Below are positions 37,624-46,083 of a DNA stretch of 64,000 nt, piece after piece (the first letter of the stretch is position 1; each line of letters opens with the position of its first letter). The notes beneath the pieces are model-generated. The model was not told the DNA's origin, ran no database searches, and saw only the letters and a list, made by a program, of their open reading frames with translations. Source of the DNA: an uncultured Akkermansia sp. GTDB taxonomy: Bacteria > Verrucomicrobiota > Verrucomicrobiia > Verrucomicrobiales > Akkermansiaceae. A program made the position numbers and the translations under genes. Location of the stretch: positions 29,700 through 93,699 of the forward strand of contig CASFPZ010000004.1 of assembly GCA_949296365.1 (NCBI GenBank), written 5' to 3'.

Positions 37624-40104
37624 TTATTCGTACTTTAGCCAAGCAGTCGCAGTTGTATTTTGATCAGCTGTCAAGCGAATCCAACGAGCTTCAAAGTCGT
37701 CCGGGAAAACGTGTTTCCAAGTTTCGCCAGGTTTGACAGTTACTTTCTTGTACACCATCCATGGACCATGGCCGATTGGATTAGCCTCAATTGTGAATGT
37801 TACAGGATGTGTGCTCTTGTGACTAAGCTCCATACTTCTGTTGTCATAGAAAGCAATCAAATACGGATCGGAAGGCGTACCAGCTACGACGGCAGAATCT
37901 TTCCAGGGACCACCAACGCCCACAGGTTTACCTAATTTCCAAAGGTCATCGATCGCGCCAGCCCAGACAGCCGCCTTGCCATCTCCCGAGACAACAACAT
38001 GTGAATTGCCTTGCGCCGCCTGAGGATCAATCCCACTCAGGACGAGGAGACCGCGGAACGAGGCGTAATCGTGAATGCGGAACGAATGAGTTGCAATGGG
38101 GCGGATTTTGGCAAATCCATCAGCATTTTCCGCAGGCAGTTCGAAGAAAGTACCCATAGCATGCAAAAGATCGCGCTCAGTAGCGACTTCGCGACAGACG
38201 CGCATCGCACCCGCTTGTTCCAAAGACAGAAAAGCTCCATTACCTTTGGGAAGACGCCATCTACGACTTGGTTTCGCATCGTCTATTATCACGATCGAGG
38301 CATCGTCTACCATTAGTTTGCCAGCTTTGATTCCATAATTCGCCTGAGCATACTTAGCTGCTGCGCCAGTTGGCCCTTCCTTGCGAGTCAGATTCATCTT
38401 TCCGTCAAGTTCATAGAACCCATCAACCTTAAATTCAGTTCCCTTGAATTGCCCAGCAAGTACGCCCATCGTACGCGTATTAGCCCCGCGAGCATAAATG
38501 ATTGCTCCAGTTGACGTGTCATTAGTTACAGGCGACAAGCCCTTGAATATAGGATCTGAGTCCGTGGAACGCGAATCCTGGGCGCGATAGGTAAATTCAG
38601 CGCTCAACTTCGCATTGCGATCTGCAACAAGGCGAATCCATTCAGCTGGCTGAGCTTTCCCCATAGGGACAAATTGGGACGATTGCGCCGGTAACGAGAG
38701 ACGTGCAATTGTCTTCCACTGTCCTTTTCCTTCAGGATCTGCCTGAAAAGAAATCGAAACAGATTGAGTGGAATCATTGCGAAGCCAGGCAGATTTGCAA
38801 GGCCACCCTGCAAATAAGAAAGGATCGGAAGGCTCATTTGCTTTGACATCGTCCTCCATCCAAACCGAGCCAGCAGCGGTGTTGGGGCCCAATTGGGCTA
38901 CCATGTCAGGTTTTACAAACCACAAATTCGAATTCGACTGTCCCGGACCTTTGATGTTGCCTTTGAGCGAACGCTTGTTCAAAAATTCTTTTTGGGCAGA
39001 ATCATCACAGCCAAACACCAATTGATTATTCCATCGCGCAAAGTCGCCAATCACCTTGAGGTAAGAAGATAATGGACGAATGTCAGCGGTATTGCCAACC
39101 GAAAACGTCGGTGGGAATTGCCAGAACATGCCGTGCATCGTCATCAAATAAAACGGCTTGTCTTTCGTCCCTACGTCGCGAATACGCGGCCATTCAGTAT
39201 TCCAACCGTGAGCTCCATCGTACGTGTTACTCGCCTTAGGAAGACGGAAAAACTGCCATTTGCCCTTGTCGCGCAACGCCAAGAGAATCGAACGATGATC
39301 CCACCCTATTGACCAAATGGGATCAGTCTCCGGATGGGAGTTACCCGAGATTCCCCCCGGTCCAGTAATTTCGGTGAATTGATTGCGCCGTACCACTTTC
39401 CACTTGCGACCATTCCATTCAGCCAACACACCAGATTCCAAGTCGTACTGTTTAAGAGCCTTGGCTCCCGTTTCTCCATTATTGGCAAAAATAAGCACGC
39501 CTTGTCCAGAATACATTCCCTTGCCATGCCAGCCCGGTAACTTGGCTTTGGAAATACCTTCCTTCTTCTGTTCTTCTGTCAGTTTTTTGTTGTCGTCGGC
39601 ATAAAGTGTTTTCACGTCGAGCGTTTTGACGTCGATATCGTAGAACCCTTCTTCCATCGTACCGATGTAGAGGCGGGACTCTGGTTGCTTGAGGTGCCTG
39701 GCAGCACCAGTCAAACGCCCCGGCATGATTGCGTAGGGAATAACCCGGACCTTGCCTGTTTGGTCAATGACGTAAGGTCCCATGAACAACTGACCACTTT
39801 CCTTATGGATCATTCGATTCGCCGGCGTGCCGCCTATGCTTTCCGGACGCACTGTCATATTTAGATCAGAATCAATCTGATACAACTTATCAGACGAACC
39901 ATTGGGGAGATGAGGCCCATAAGTCATTGCCCACAGATACCCAGCCCATGGGACGACCGCCCCCGTGCCGCATTCACCTTCGTCGTTGTAAAATGCCAAA
40001 TGAGGATAAATCCCGCTGTACGATTTTGGCTTATCCGTTGCCTGGCAAGCTAATGCCCCTAGCAGCGACATGATCGCGATTGTAGAGAATAGTGTTTTTT
40101 TCAT
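37624..40104 (-). CDS. Large secreted protein of unknown function with a duplicated beta domain
   Basis: An 826-residue protein starting at 40104 with a signal peptide (MKKTLFSTIAIMSLLGALAC; signal peptidase I cut near CQA, or possibly a lipoprotein cut before Cys). The N-terminal half has blade-like repeats (AGYLWAMTYG, RLYIGTMEEGFYDI, DPIWSIGWDHRSILLAL) suggesting a beta-propeller. Two related segments follow: DPFLFAGWPCKSAWLRNDS to WIRLVADRNAKLSAEFTY, and at the C-terminus DPYLIAFYDNRSMELSHKS to WIRLTADQNTTATAWLKY. A TATAAT lies on the minus strand at 40127-40132. It is divergent from a Tat-exported phosphodiesterase, so a shared substrate is possible. Confidence 0.75.
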   Translation of the reverse strand: MKKTLFSTIAIMSLLGALACQATDKPKSYSGIYPHLAFYNDEGECGTGAVVPWAGYLWAMTYGPHLPNGSSDKLYQIDSDLNMTVRPESIGGTPANRMIHKESGQLFMGPYVIDQTGKVRVIPYAIMPGRLTGAARHLKQPESRLYIGTMEEGFYDIDVKTLDVKTLYADDNKKLTEEQKKEGISKAKLPGWHGKGMYSGQGVLIFANNGETGAKALKQYDLESGVLAEWNGRKWKVVRRNQFTEITGPGGISGNSHPETDPIWSIGWDHRSILLALRDKGKWQFFRLPKASNTYDGAHGWNTEWPRIRDVGTKDKPFYLMTMHGMFWQFPPTFSVGNTADIRPLSSYLKVIGDFARWNNQLVFGCDDSAQKEFLNKRSLKGNIKGPGQSNSNLWFVKPDMVAQLGPNTAAGSVWMEDDVKANEPSDPFLFAGWPCKSAWLRNDSTQSVSISFQADPEGKGQWKTIARLSLPAQSSQFVPMGKAQPAEWIRLVADRNAKLSAEFTYRAQDSRSTDSDPIFKGLSPVTNDTSTGAIIYARGANTRTMGVLAGQFKGTEFKVDGFYELDGKMNLTRKEGPTGAAAKYAQANYGIKAGKLMVDDASIVIIDDAKPSRRWRLPKGNGAFLSLEQAGAMRVCREVATERDLLHAMGTFFELPAENADGFAKIRPIATHSFRIHDYASFRGLLVLSGIDPQAAQGNSHVVVSGDGKAAVWAGAIDDLWKLGKPVGVGGPWKDSAVVAGTPSDPYLIAFYDNRSMELSHKSTHPVTFTIEANPIGHGPWMVYKKVTVKPGETWKHVFPDDFEARWIRLTADQNTTATAWLKYE

Positions 40105-40268
40105 AGTCAATCGATTGCTCAATAGGATTATAAAGATAAAATCATTTATGCTAATTTTTCTTTCATGGCAAGCTAACACTCTGTTCATCACCTATTTATT
40201 AGAAAACACCGTTAATTTAACTTCATTTTTTGTTTGCAATCCTTAGTGAATTGATTTAATCTGATTTT

Positions 40269-41228
40269 ATGTCTGAATATTCATCCAATCGACGTCATTT
40301 TCTTCGCCATCTCGGGTTAGGCGCTGGTGTGTTAGCAAGCACCTCAATACTTTCTACTCAGGCCGAGGCCCAAGGGACAAAACGCCAATCTATTCGAGCC
40401 AAGCGAGTTGTCATGATTTCTCTGGACGGCATTTGTGTCGATGGTTTCAAAGAGGCCAAGACTCCTAATCTGGACACTCTCATGAAGACAGGTTCATTCA
40501 CCTTGGATGCCCGAGTTGTTATGCCGTCCGTCACCCTGCCCAATTGGACCAGTCATTTAACAGGCAGTGGACCCGAACAACACGGTGTTTTCAATAACAA
40601 TTGGACTCTCGAAAAGACCAAATACCCCTTGCCTGCCCAAGACCCAAACGGTTATTACCCCTCAGTTTTTCAGGTAATGAAGGAAAAACTCCCATCCTGC
40701 AAAACAGCTTTTTACTACAACTGGGGTCCCTTGGTTTACCCGTATAACAAGAAATACCTCGATGAAGTCGAATTTCTGAAAGACGACGCCTATATTCCCA
40801 ACTACGAAAAAGCCCTAGCCTTCCTTAAGAAGAACCAAAACCTTCCTACAGTCGTTTTCCTTTATTCAGTTCATACCGACCATGCCGGACACAAATACAA
40901 ATGGATGTCTCCAGAATACCTCAAATCCATTGAAGAAGCCGACGAGCAAATCGGTGTCTTTTTGAAAGAAATGTCCAAAGCCGAATTATATCGCGACACC
41001 CATTTCATGTTTTTGACCGACCACGGCGGTATTGGCAATGGCCATGGGGGCACCAGCGCCGCAGAAATGGTCGTTCCTTGGGGAATCTCCGGTCCTGGCA
41101 TCAAAAAGAATTTTATTATCAAAGAACCTTGCAACACAGTCAATACGGCAGCTCTCATTCTGCGTTTATTTGGCATCGAACAGCCCCTGGCATGGACCGG
41201 CGAAGTCCCAGAAAGTATTTTCGCCTAA
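40269..41228 (+). CDS. Tat-exported type I phosphodiesterase/alkaline phosphatase-family hydrolase
   Basis: A 319-residue protein with a twin-arginine signal (SNRRHFLRHLG, then a hydrophobic stretch to TQAEAQG). The core is of the nucleotide pyrophosphatase/phosphodiesterase type: MISLDGICVDGF (first metal Asp), KTPNLDTLMKTG, MPSVTLPNWTSHLTG with the Thr expected as nucleophile, VHTDHAGH, and LTDHGGIGNGHGG (metal Asp/His). It hydrolyses phosphodiester or phosphonate bonds outside the cytoplasm; substrate unknown. Export by Tat suggests folding with metals before transport. A terminator follows at 41261. Confidence 0.85.
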   Translation: MSEYSSNRRHFLRHLGLGAGVLASTSILSTQAEAQGTKRQSIRAKRVVMISLDGICVDGFKEAKTPNLDTLMKTGSFTLDARVVMPSVTLPNWTSHLTGSGPEQHGVFNNNWTLEKTKYPLPAQDPNGYYPSVFQVMKEKLPSCKTAFYYNWGPLVYPYNKKYLDEVEFLKDDAYIPNYEKALAFLKKNQNLPTVVFLYSVHTDHAGHKYKWMSPEYLKSIEEADEQIGVFLKEMSKAELYRDTHFMFLTDHGGIGNGHGGTSAAEMVVPWGISGPGIKKNFIIKEPCNTVNTAALILRLFGIEQPLAWTGEVPESIFA

Positions 41229-41260
41229 GATCCCTCCTGTCTTGAAGTATTTCCCATCGC

Positions 41261-41290
41261 AAGCCTGGCAAAATCTTCCTTGCCAGGCTT
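41261..41290 (+). terminator. Terminator of the phosphodiesterase gene
   Basis: A perfect 11-bp stem (AAGCCTGGCAA / TTGCCAGGCTT), 8-base loop, then GTTTTATG. Confidence 0.85.
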
Positions 41291-41630
41291 GTTTTATGAT
41301 CCTCTAAAACGGATAAAATAACTCTGTGTGTCGTGTAATGCCCTTACACAGGTATTGGGATCAAAATAACGGCTCTAGAGTACACACCTTGGTTTTTTCA
41401 AACATTTTCATGAGTGTCCGGTAAAACTTTTGAATAAACAAACTACGCTTCCTTTGCTTTGAGTAGCTCTACTAAAAAAATGCCAAAGATCTCAAAACAC
41501 CAATTGGATAAAATCGTGATTAATAAACACAACAACGAAGATAGATGGTAATTTAGCAAATCACGCGACGTAGATCCCAAGATGAAAATAGATCTTATCG
41601 TAGGAAAATTGATTTTGCGACAAAGAGACC
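41291..41630. other. Non-coding stretch between convergent genes
   Basis: An A/T-rich stretch of about 340 bases. I see no RNA gene, strong hairpin or family-like reading frame; a 23-codon ATG frame at about 41480 is too short to support. Confidence 0.5.
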
Positions 41631-42593
41631 TTATTTTATAATCGATTTCAAGGTACGACCAAGTTGTGAGGCAATAGCTTCATATCCTCTCCGGGAGGGA
41701 TGGAGCCCGTCTCGTGTCAATAGTGGATTCAAAACGCCCGTCTGAGATTCAAGAACCGAACCGATATCGGCATAAAACACGTTAGGGATCCCGCACCTAT
41801 CGATTCTCTGCTGGATCAGTTCATTGGCTTTCAGCCGTTTTGTTGTCCAATCGCTTTTTGTGTCTTTGCGCGGATAAATGCCCTGTACTAGGATAGAGCC
41901 ATGTGGCAAACGGTTCCGCACCGCTTGGCAAAGGGACTCGAGACCCAAAGCAATTTCTTCCGGTGACGAATCCGGCAAATTATTTGTACCGAGCAAAATG
42001 ACGCACAAAGCTTGAGACGAAGCACCATCGAGTTCACCGTGTTCAACACGCCACAGCGCATTTTCAATACGATCATTACCGAATCCCAAATTGACAGGAC
42101 GATAGGATCCCAAGGTTTCTTCCCAGATATCAGGAGCTATGCGCATGTAACCGAGCGGATCGAGTTCGTTGGGGATTCCTCCCCAAAAATGTGTGATCGA
42201 ATCGCCCAACATCAACAACCCAGGAGAGCCTTCTCGCACCGCTCGGCATACTTCACTATGGCGGTCCCCCCAGTCGTACGCGCGAAAATCCCGGTTTTGA
42301 GTTCGCTGCACCAAAATGCGCGGCGTTGGATTGCCCACAAGAGTCCCTGGTTTCGTAAATGCCTGAGTTTCAGAGATGCCATGTCTACCGAGGAAAATGC
42401 GAGCCCGGACAGTTGTTCCAGGGTCGCAAGCAATAGGAGCCAAATATTGCCCTTGAATGTAAAGGAGATTTTTCCCATCCCAAGGGAAACAATAGCGGAT
42501 AACAGAGTGTTCAGGGGCGTTATCCGGAAGCATTAATTCTAGTTCGCCCTGGCAATTCCAATGTCCGTCAACCTTCAGTTGTACATCTTGCAT
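41631..42593 (-). CDS. SGNH/GDSL hydrolase with N-terminal beta domain
   Basis: A 320-residue protein. Residues 1-110 look like a beta-sandwich (QLKVDGHWNCQGELELMLPD, GTTVRARIFLGRHG). The hydrolase core has block I GLLMLGDSITHFW (catalytic Ser), the block II Gly in LGFGNDR, block III LGTNN, and block V DGLHPSRRGYE (Asp/His). This fits the platelet-activating-factor acetylhydrolase-like/GDSL esterase family often acting on acetylated sugars. I see no signal peptide, so it may be cytoplasmic or exported by other means. It is 23 bases from the TPM-like gene, on the same strand. Confidence 0.87.
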   Translation of the reverse strand: MQDVQLKVDGHWNCQGELELMLPDNAPEHSVIRYCFPWDGKNLLYIQGQYLAPIACDPGTTVRARIFLGRHGISETQAFTKPGTLVGNPTPRILVQRTQNRDFRAYDWGDRHSEVCRAVREGSPGLLMLGDSITHFWGGIPNELDPLGYMRIAPDIWEETLGSYRPVNLGFGNDRIENALWRVEHGELDGASSQALCVILLGTNNLPDSSPEEIALGLESLCQAVRNRLPHGSILVQGIYPRKDTKSDWTTKRLKANELIQQRIDRCGIPNVFYADIGSVLESQTGVLNPLLTRDGLHPSRRGYEAIASQLGRTLKSIIK

Positions 42594-42616
42594 GAGTTCA
42601 ACCCTCCGCCCGGCAA

Positions 42617-43756
42617 TTATGAAATATCGCGCATATGATCGCGCATTTGACGACGCCCAACAGAATTTGGATCGTTATTCTCACGCAATCCATAGTTGTA
42701 ACTGCTACTCAAGCCTGCACCATTAGGAGCCTCCAACCGGATATCAGATTCACTAGCTTTCAATCTCACAGAACGAAAGAATTTCCACCGAACAAAGAGA
42801 AGACCTCCAATCAGCATCAACACTAACGCCACAATGAGATTGGTCCCATTTTGGAGCACAACACCTTCAAACGTCTGCTTGAGCGCTTGGACAAACGAAA
42901 CGCCATTCCCCGTCGGTTCTCCTTCCTCGAGAATTTCAATATTAACCGGAGGCACGTTGTCAATTGCCTGCATCCCCTTTGCCTGTTCGGCTTCCATTGC
43001 GGCCTGGGCATCGGGTTGCACATAGACCGCCATTGCCACAACTGCCTCCATCAGCTGATCGACCCCATCGGTATAAACCGACGCATGTTCCTGAACTTTC
43101 CTTAAGACCATGCGGCGGCGCTTATCGCCCATTTCCGTCAACATATCCTGATCGACAGCAATTTGCATCGACCGCACATCTCCCAAATGAATGTGAAGCA
43201 ACATGCTACGTTCACTCTGGCGAAAGACCTGCCGCGCCAACGTCGGTGCATTGACCTCCGGCGGCACGGTCTGCCCGGGAGCAAAAAGACTGACAAACAC
43301 ACGTATCCCGTATTTTTCATGAATACGCTCCATCAAAACGAGCACATCTCCTCGTTCTACCTCACCCAGTAGTTTCTGGGGGTCTATTAATCCAACGCCA
43401 ACCGGACGAATGTATTGTGGCAAGAATGATTCATGAACTCGTTCAAAGTCTTCAGGCACAGGATCTACCGGGCTCCGCTCATCATCCGGCACCGATACAG
43501 CAGGAGCTGCTTCTCCAACCTCATGGTTGTCCGCAAGATCCGGTAACAACAACTTCTCACTGTCCCACAACGTCCCCATCAAGACAGCTTCACGATCCTT
43601 GTCATTCCACTTTGGTATGGCGTCTGCTGGAGCTTCAACAATCGGCTCTGCTGGTTGATTTTTTGTTTTTTGCTCATTAGCCCAAGCTGCTGATGTCGTA
43701 AAAATCGCCAATACCAAAGACAACAGCGCCCAATGATTCCCGCAAGAGCGGCTCAC
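42617..43756 (-). CDS. Secreted, membrane-anchored TPM-like protein
   Basis: A 379-residue protein with a signal peptide (to near SAAWANEQ), a long acidic/Pro-rich linker, a domain of about 130 residues resembling the TPM (Psb32/MOLO-1) fold (GLIDPQKLLGEVERGDVLVLME, YGIRVFVSLFAPGQ, RSMLLHIHLGDVRSMQIAV, GVDQLMEAVVAMAVYV), a membrane helix (TNLIVALVLMLIGGLLFVRW) and a cytoplasmic tail. TPM proteins act in membrane-protein turnover, with only weak phosphatase evidence. Its start overlaps the stop of the upstream gene by 4 bases (ATGA). Homology is by pattern, so moderate. Confidence 0.6.
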   Translation of the reverse strand: MSRSCGNHWALLSLVLAIFTTSAAWANEQKTKNQPAEPIVEAPADAIPKWNDKDREAVLMGTLWDSEKLLLPDLADNHEVGEAAPAVSVPDDERSPVDPVPEDFERVHESFLPQYIRPVGVGLIDPQKLLGEVERGDVLVLMERIHEKYGIRVFVSLFAPGQTVPPEVNAPTLARQVFRQSERSMLLHIHLGDVRSMQIAVDQDMLTEMGDKRRRMVLRKVQEHASVYTDGVDQLMEAVVAMAVYVQPDAQAAMEAEQAKGMQAIDNVPPVNIEILEEGEPTGNGVSFVQALKQTFEGVVLQNGTNLIVALVLMLIGGLLFVRWKFFRSVRLKASESDIRLEAPNGAGLSSSYNYGLRENNDPNSVGRRQMRDHMRDIS

Positions 43757-44382
43757 GGTTCCATCTCCTCCTTTCCGCTATCTGCAATGTCCTCCTCGGG
43801 TTTGAAAACGACATGGTATTTGGCCGGATTGCGATACGTTTGGAGCGCTCGTTTGGCAATTTGCCGGATAACAACACTCATTGTTTTTTTGATACCGTCT
43901 ACCAACATGCCGTCTCTCAGCAAAAGTTGGGCTCTGACAATGGAACTTGTGTCTTTATCCAAGTCCATGTAGGGATCCAGCTGGTATCCCCAAACAAAAC
44001 AAGCCGAGGCAGACCGAACATCGATCGACAACACTAGCATCCATTGCGGGTCAATCACTCGATGTTCCCCAAAATCAGCAGATTGAATCTCCATGTTGTT
44101 AAACATCCAAAACGTATGCCTTACTAGTACATAGGGATCTGCAATATTGGGGAAATACACTGCCAACACGGCAGGAGCAATGCGGCGTTCCAACTTCTCC
44201 AGCGCTTTTGCCAATTCAATGCGGCTCTGATGTCTCAAAGCGCCAGCCATATCCGTCACCCGACGAAACTTCACCTTGTCTTCGCCAAACCTCTCGGAAG
44301 CAACCTTCAGAGAAAACCCACAATGGGGGCAAGCTGTTGCTCCGCGATGGAATGATAAAAAACATTTAGGACACCTTGGCAC
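43753..44382 (-). CDS. Zinc-ribbon plus TPM-like cytoplasmic protein
   Basis: A 209-residue protein with an N-terminal zinc ribbon (CPKC and, ten residues later, CPHC) and a domain related in pattern to its downstream neighbour: RRIAPAVLAVYFPNI, DPQWMLVLSIDVRSASACFVWGYQLD, RAQLLLRDGMLVDGIKKTM. No signal peptide. It overlaps the start of the secreted TPM-like gene by 4 bases, so the pair is translated together and probably works together on the two sides of the membrane. Function unknown. Confidence 0.6.
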   Translation of the reverse strand: MPRCPKCFLSFHRGATACPHCGFSLKVASERFGEDKVKFRRVTDMAGALRHQSRIELAKALEKLERRIAPAVLAVYFPNIADPYVLVRHTFWMFNNMEIQSADFGEHRVIDPQWMLVLSIDVRSASACFVWGYQLDPYMDLDKDTSSIVRAQLLLRDGMLVDGIKKTMSVVIRQIAKRALQTYRNPAKYHVVFKPEEDIADSGKEEMEP

Positions 44383-44534
44383 AGGCGCAATATAGTCCTC
44401 TGCCTGCCTCCTGAAAAGAATTTATCCCCCCCACTACTGCCAAATAATGCCATATTTCCACTGCGCAAATCTAGCTACTGCGCAAGGCATACTAATCCGT
44501 CAGTTGTCTACCCATCACGGAAGACCGCCATTCA

Positions 44535-45326
44535 CTACCGTCCAGAGTCAGGCTCGCTCTCCATCATAGCTCGAGTCACCAGATAAACAGCCCCACAACG
44601 CGGACACGATACCTCCACATGATCTTGCCCTTCAAACAACTCGTCTGGATTGGGCCACAGAACCTTCAACATCGGTACAATTCGATCAATCGTACAACCA
44701 CACAGGAAGTCAAATCGCCTGGTCTCGAGCAAATGTAGTTCTTCACTAGTGTCGATTCCGGACATCAATTCTGGGGTGAGCTTCTGCAACCATTCTTCAT
44801 CGGCATCTGGTTGGGCTGTAATCAGGGCAAAATGCTCGTCGGCAAGCTCAAAACAACGAGACAGCCTCTGCTCACTCGTGGTAAAATAAGATTCAAGCCA
44901 ACGTCCAGGCTGATCACCGTCAATCAGGATCGTCGACGAACGGACTTTTTGGTTGTCGCGGTACATTTGCGCATACATTAGGCTGTGTTCCGGATCCCGG
45001 ATGCCTTGAGTAAAAACACGACCTACGACCGAGTGTGTCAGTGAAGAGCCGGTTACGAACAGACTCGAGGGTCCTGGCTGTTTGAGATTAATTGTCCAGG
45101 CATGCTGTTCCGCCCATGGACAGGCTGTAAGAAACAACGTAAAATACGCCAGTAACTCCTTGAAGATAGAATCGTACGAATTTTCATGCTCCACCCGATG
45201 CTGCATAGCATACAGGTAGTATCCGACAAACAAGGGAGAAAATCGACCGCGCAGCAAAAGACAATTTCGCGTTCGGACAAAAATAGACTCCACCGTAACC
45301 ATGTCTTCAACGAATTCTTCGCTCAT
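44535..45326 (-). CDS. hslO: Hsp33-family redox-regulated chaperone
   Basis: A 263-residue protein from ATG 45326 (a longer frame opens at 45362). The C-terminus has the Hsp33 zinc/redox switch: LCGCTIDRIVPML (CxC) and, 27 residues later, SCPRCGAVYL (CxxC). The N-terminal part contains the usual VRTRNCLLLRG start. Hsp33 is activated by oxidants when the Cys residues release zinc, and then holds unfolding proteins. The gene divergently faces the cyclophilin at 45444, another folding factor. The middle part is weakly conserved. Confidence 0.82.
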   Translation of the reverse strand: MSEEFVEDMVTVESIFVRTRNCLLLRGRFSPLFVGYYLYAMQHRVEHENSYDSIFKELLAYFTLFLTACPWAEQHAWTINLKQPGPSSLFVTGSSLTHSVVGRVFTQGIRDPEHSLMYAQMYRDNQKVRSSTILIDGDQPGRWLESYFTTSEQRLSRCFELADEHFALITAQPDADEEWLQKLTPELMSGIDTSEELHLLETRRFDFLCGCTIDRIVPMLKVLWPNPDELFEGQDHVEVSCPRCGAVYLVTRAMMESEPDSGR

Positions 45327-45443
45327 GCCTTTAAGACTCAGGCCAATCACGCAGAAGTTCAATCCGTTCTCCCGTCATCCCATGAGTCGGGACACAATCC
45401 GTCCTTTACCAGACTGTCCCGCTAACCTATGGTTCTTTCTTGT

Positions 45444-45947
45444 ATGGCCACAGATAAAAACATCACAATCAAAACCTCCAAGGGAGACATCGATCTGACA
45501 GTCTTCGCATCTCAAACGCCTATCACTGCCGCTTCTTTTCTCAACCTCGCCTCAAAAGGTTTTTACAATGGCATCAAATTTCATCGCGTCATTGCCGACT
45601 TCATGATTCAGGGCGGCGACCCAACAGGCACTGGCATGGGGGGACCTGGCTATCGCTTTCCAGATGAATTCCGCCCCGAACTTAAACACGACGGACCAGG
45701 CGTCCTCTCGATGGCCAACGCTGGTCCCAACACCAACGGTTCACAATTCTTTATCACCCACGTTCCCACTCCCTGGCTCAATGGTAAACACACTGTCTTT
45801 GGCCGCGTCGTCAAAGGACAAGACGTGGTCGACTCTATCATCCAAGGCGATATCATTGAAACCATCGTGATCCACGACGACCTCTCCGACCTCCTGCAAG
45901 AACAAAGCGATTGGGTTAACGAGTGGAACAAAGCTCTCGGCAAATAA
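45444..45947 (+). CDS. Cyclophilin-type peptidyl-prolyl cis-trans isomerase
   Basis: A 167-residue cytoplasmic cyclophilin with [19 protein letters not shown] (catalytic Arg and Gln), [13 protein letters not shown] and [14 protein letters not shown]. It speeds Xaa-Pro isomerisation during folding. The ATG at 45444 gives the normal [16 protein letters not shown] start. It has its own weak terminator. Confidence 0.95.
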   Translation: MATDKNITIKTSKGDIDLTVFASQTPITAASFLNLASKGFYNGIKFHRVIADFMIQGGDPTGTGMGGPGYRFPDEFRPELKHDGPGVLSMANAGPNTNGSQFFITHVPTPWLNGKHTVFGRVVKGQDVVDSIIQGDIIETIVIHDDLSDLLQEQSDWVNEWNKALGK

Positions 45948-45979
45948 CGTCGGATTTTGTCAATATCTTCATCATACAA

Positions 45980-46014
45980 GAGACATTTCCCGCATTCACC
46001 CTGGGGAATGTCTC
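45980..46014 (+). terminator. Likely terminator of the cyclophilin gene
   Basis: A 12-bp stem (GAGACATTTCCC / GGGGAATGTCTC, one wobble), 11-base loop, followed by GTTATTTGTTT, which is only moderately T-rich. Confidence 0.6.
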
Positions 46015-46083
46015 GTTATTTGTTTCAAGGTCACCGGGCAAACGGTCTTGCATTCCCAGTCGCTTCTACTATCTTCTCTCTTC

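Noticed and set aside
41480..41552. 23-codon ATG frame in the gap after the phosphodiesterase gene
   Set aside because: Too short, with no ribosome site or similarity to support it.
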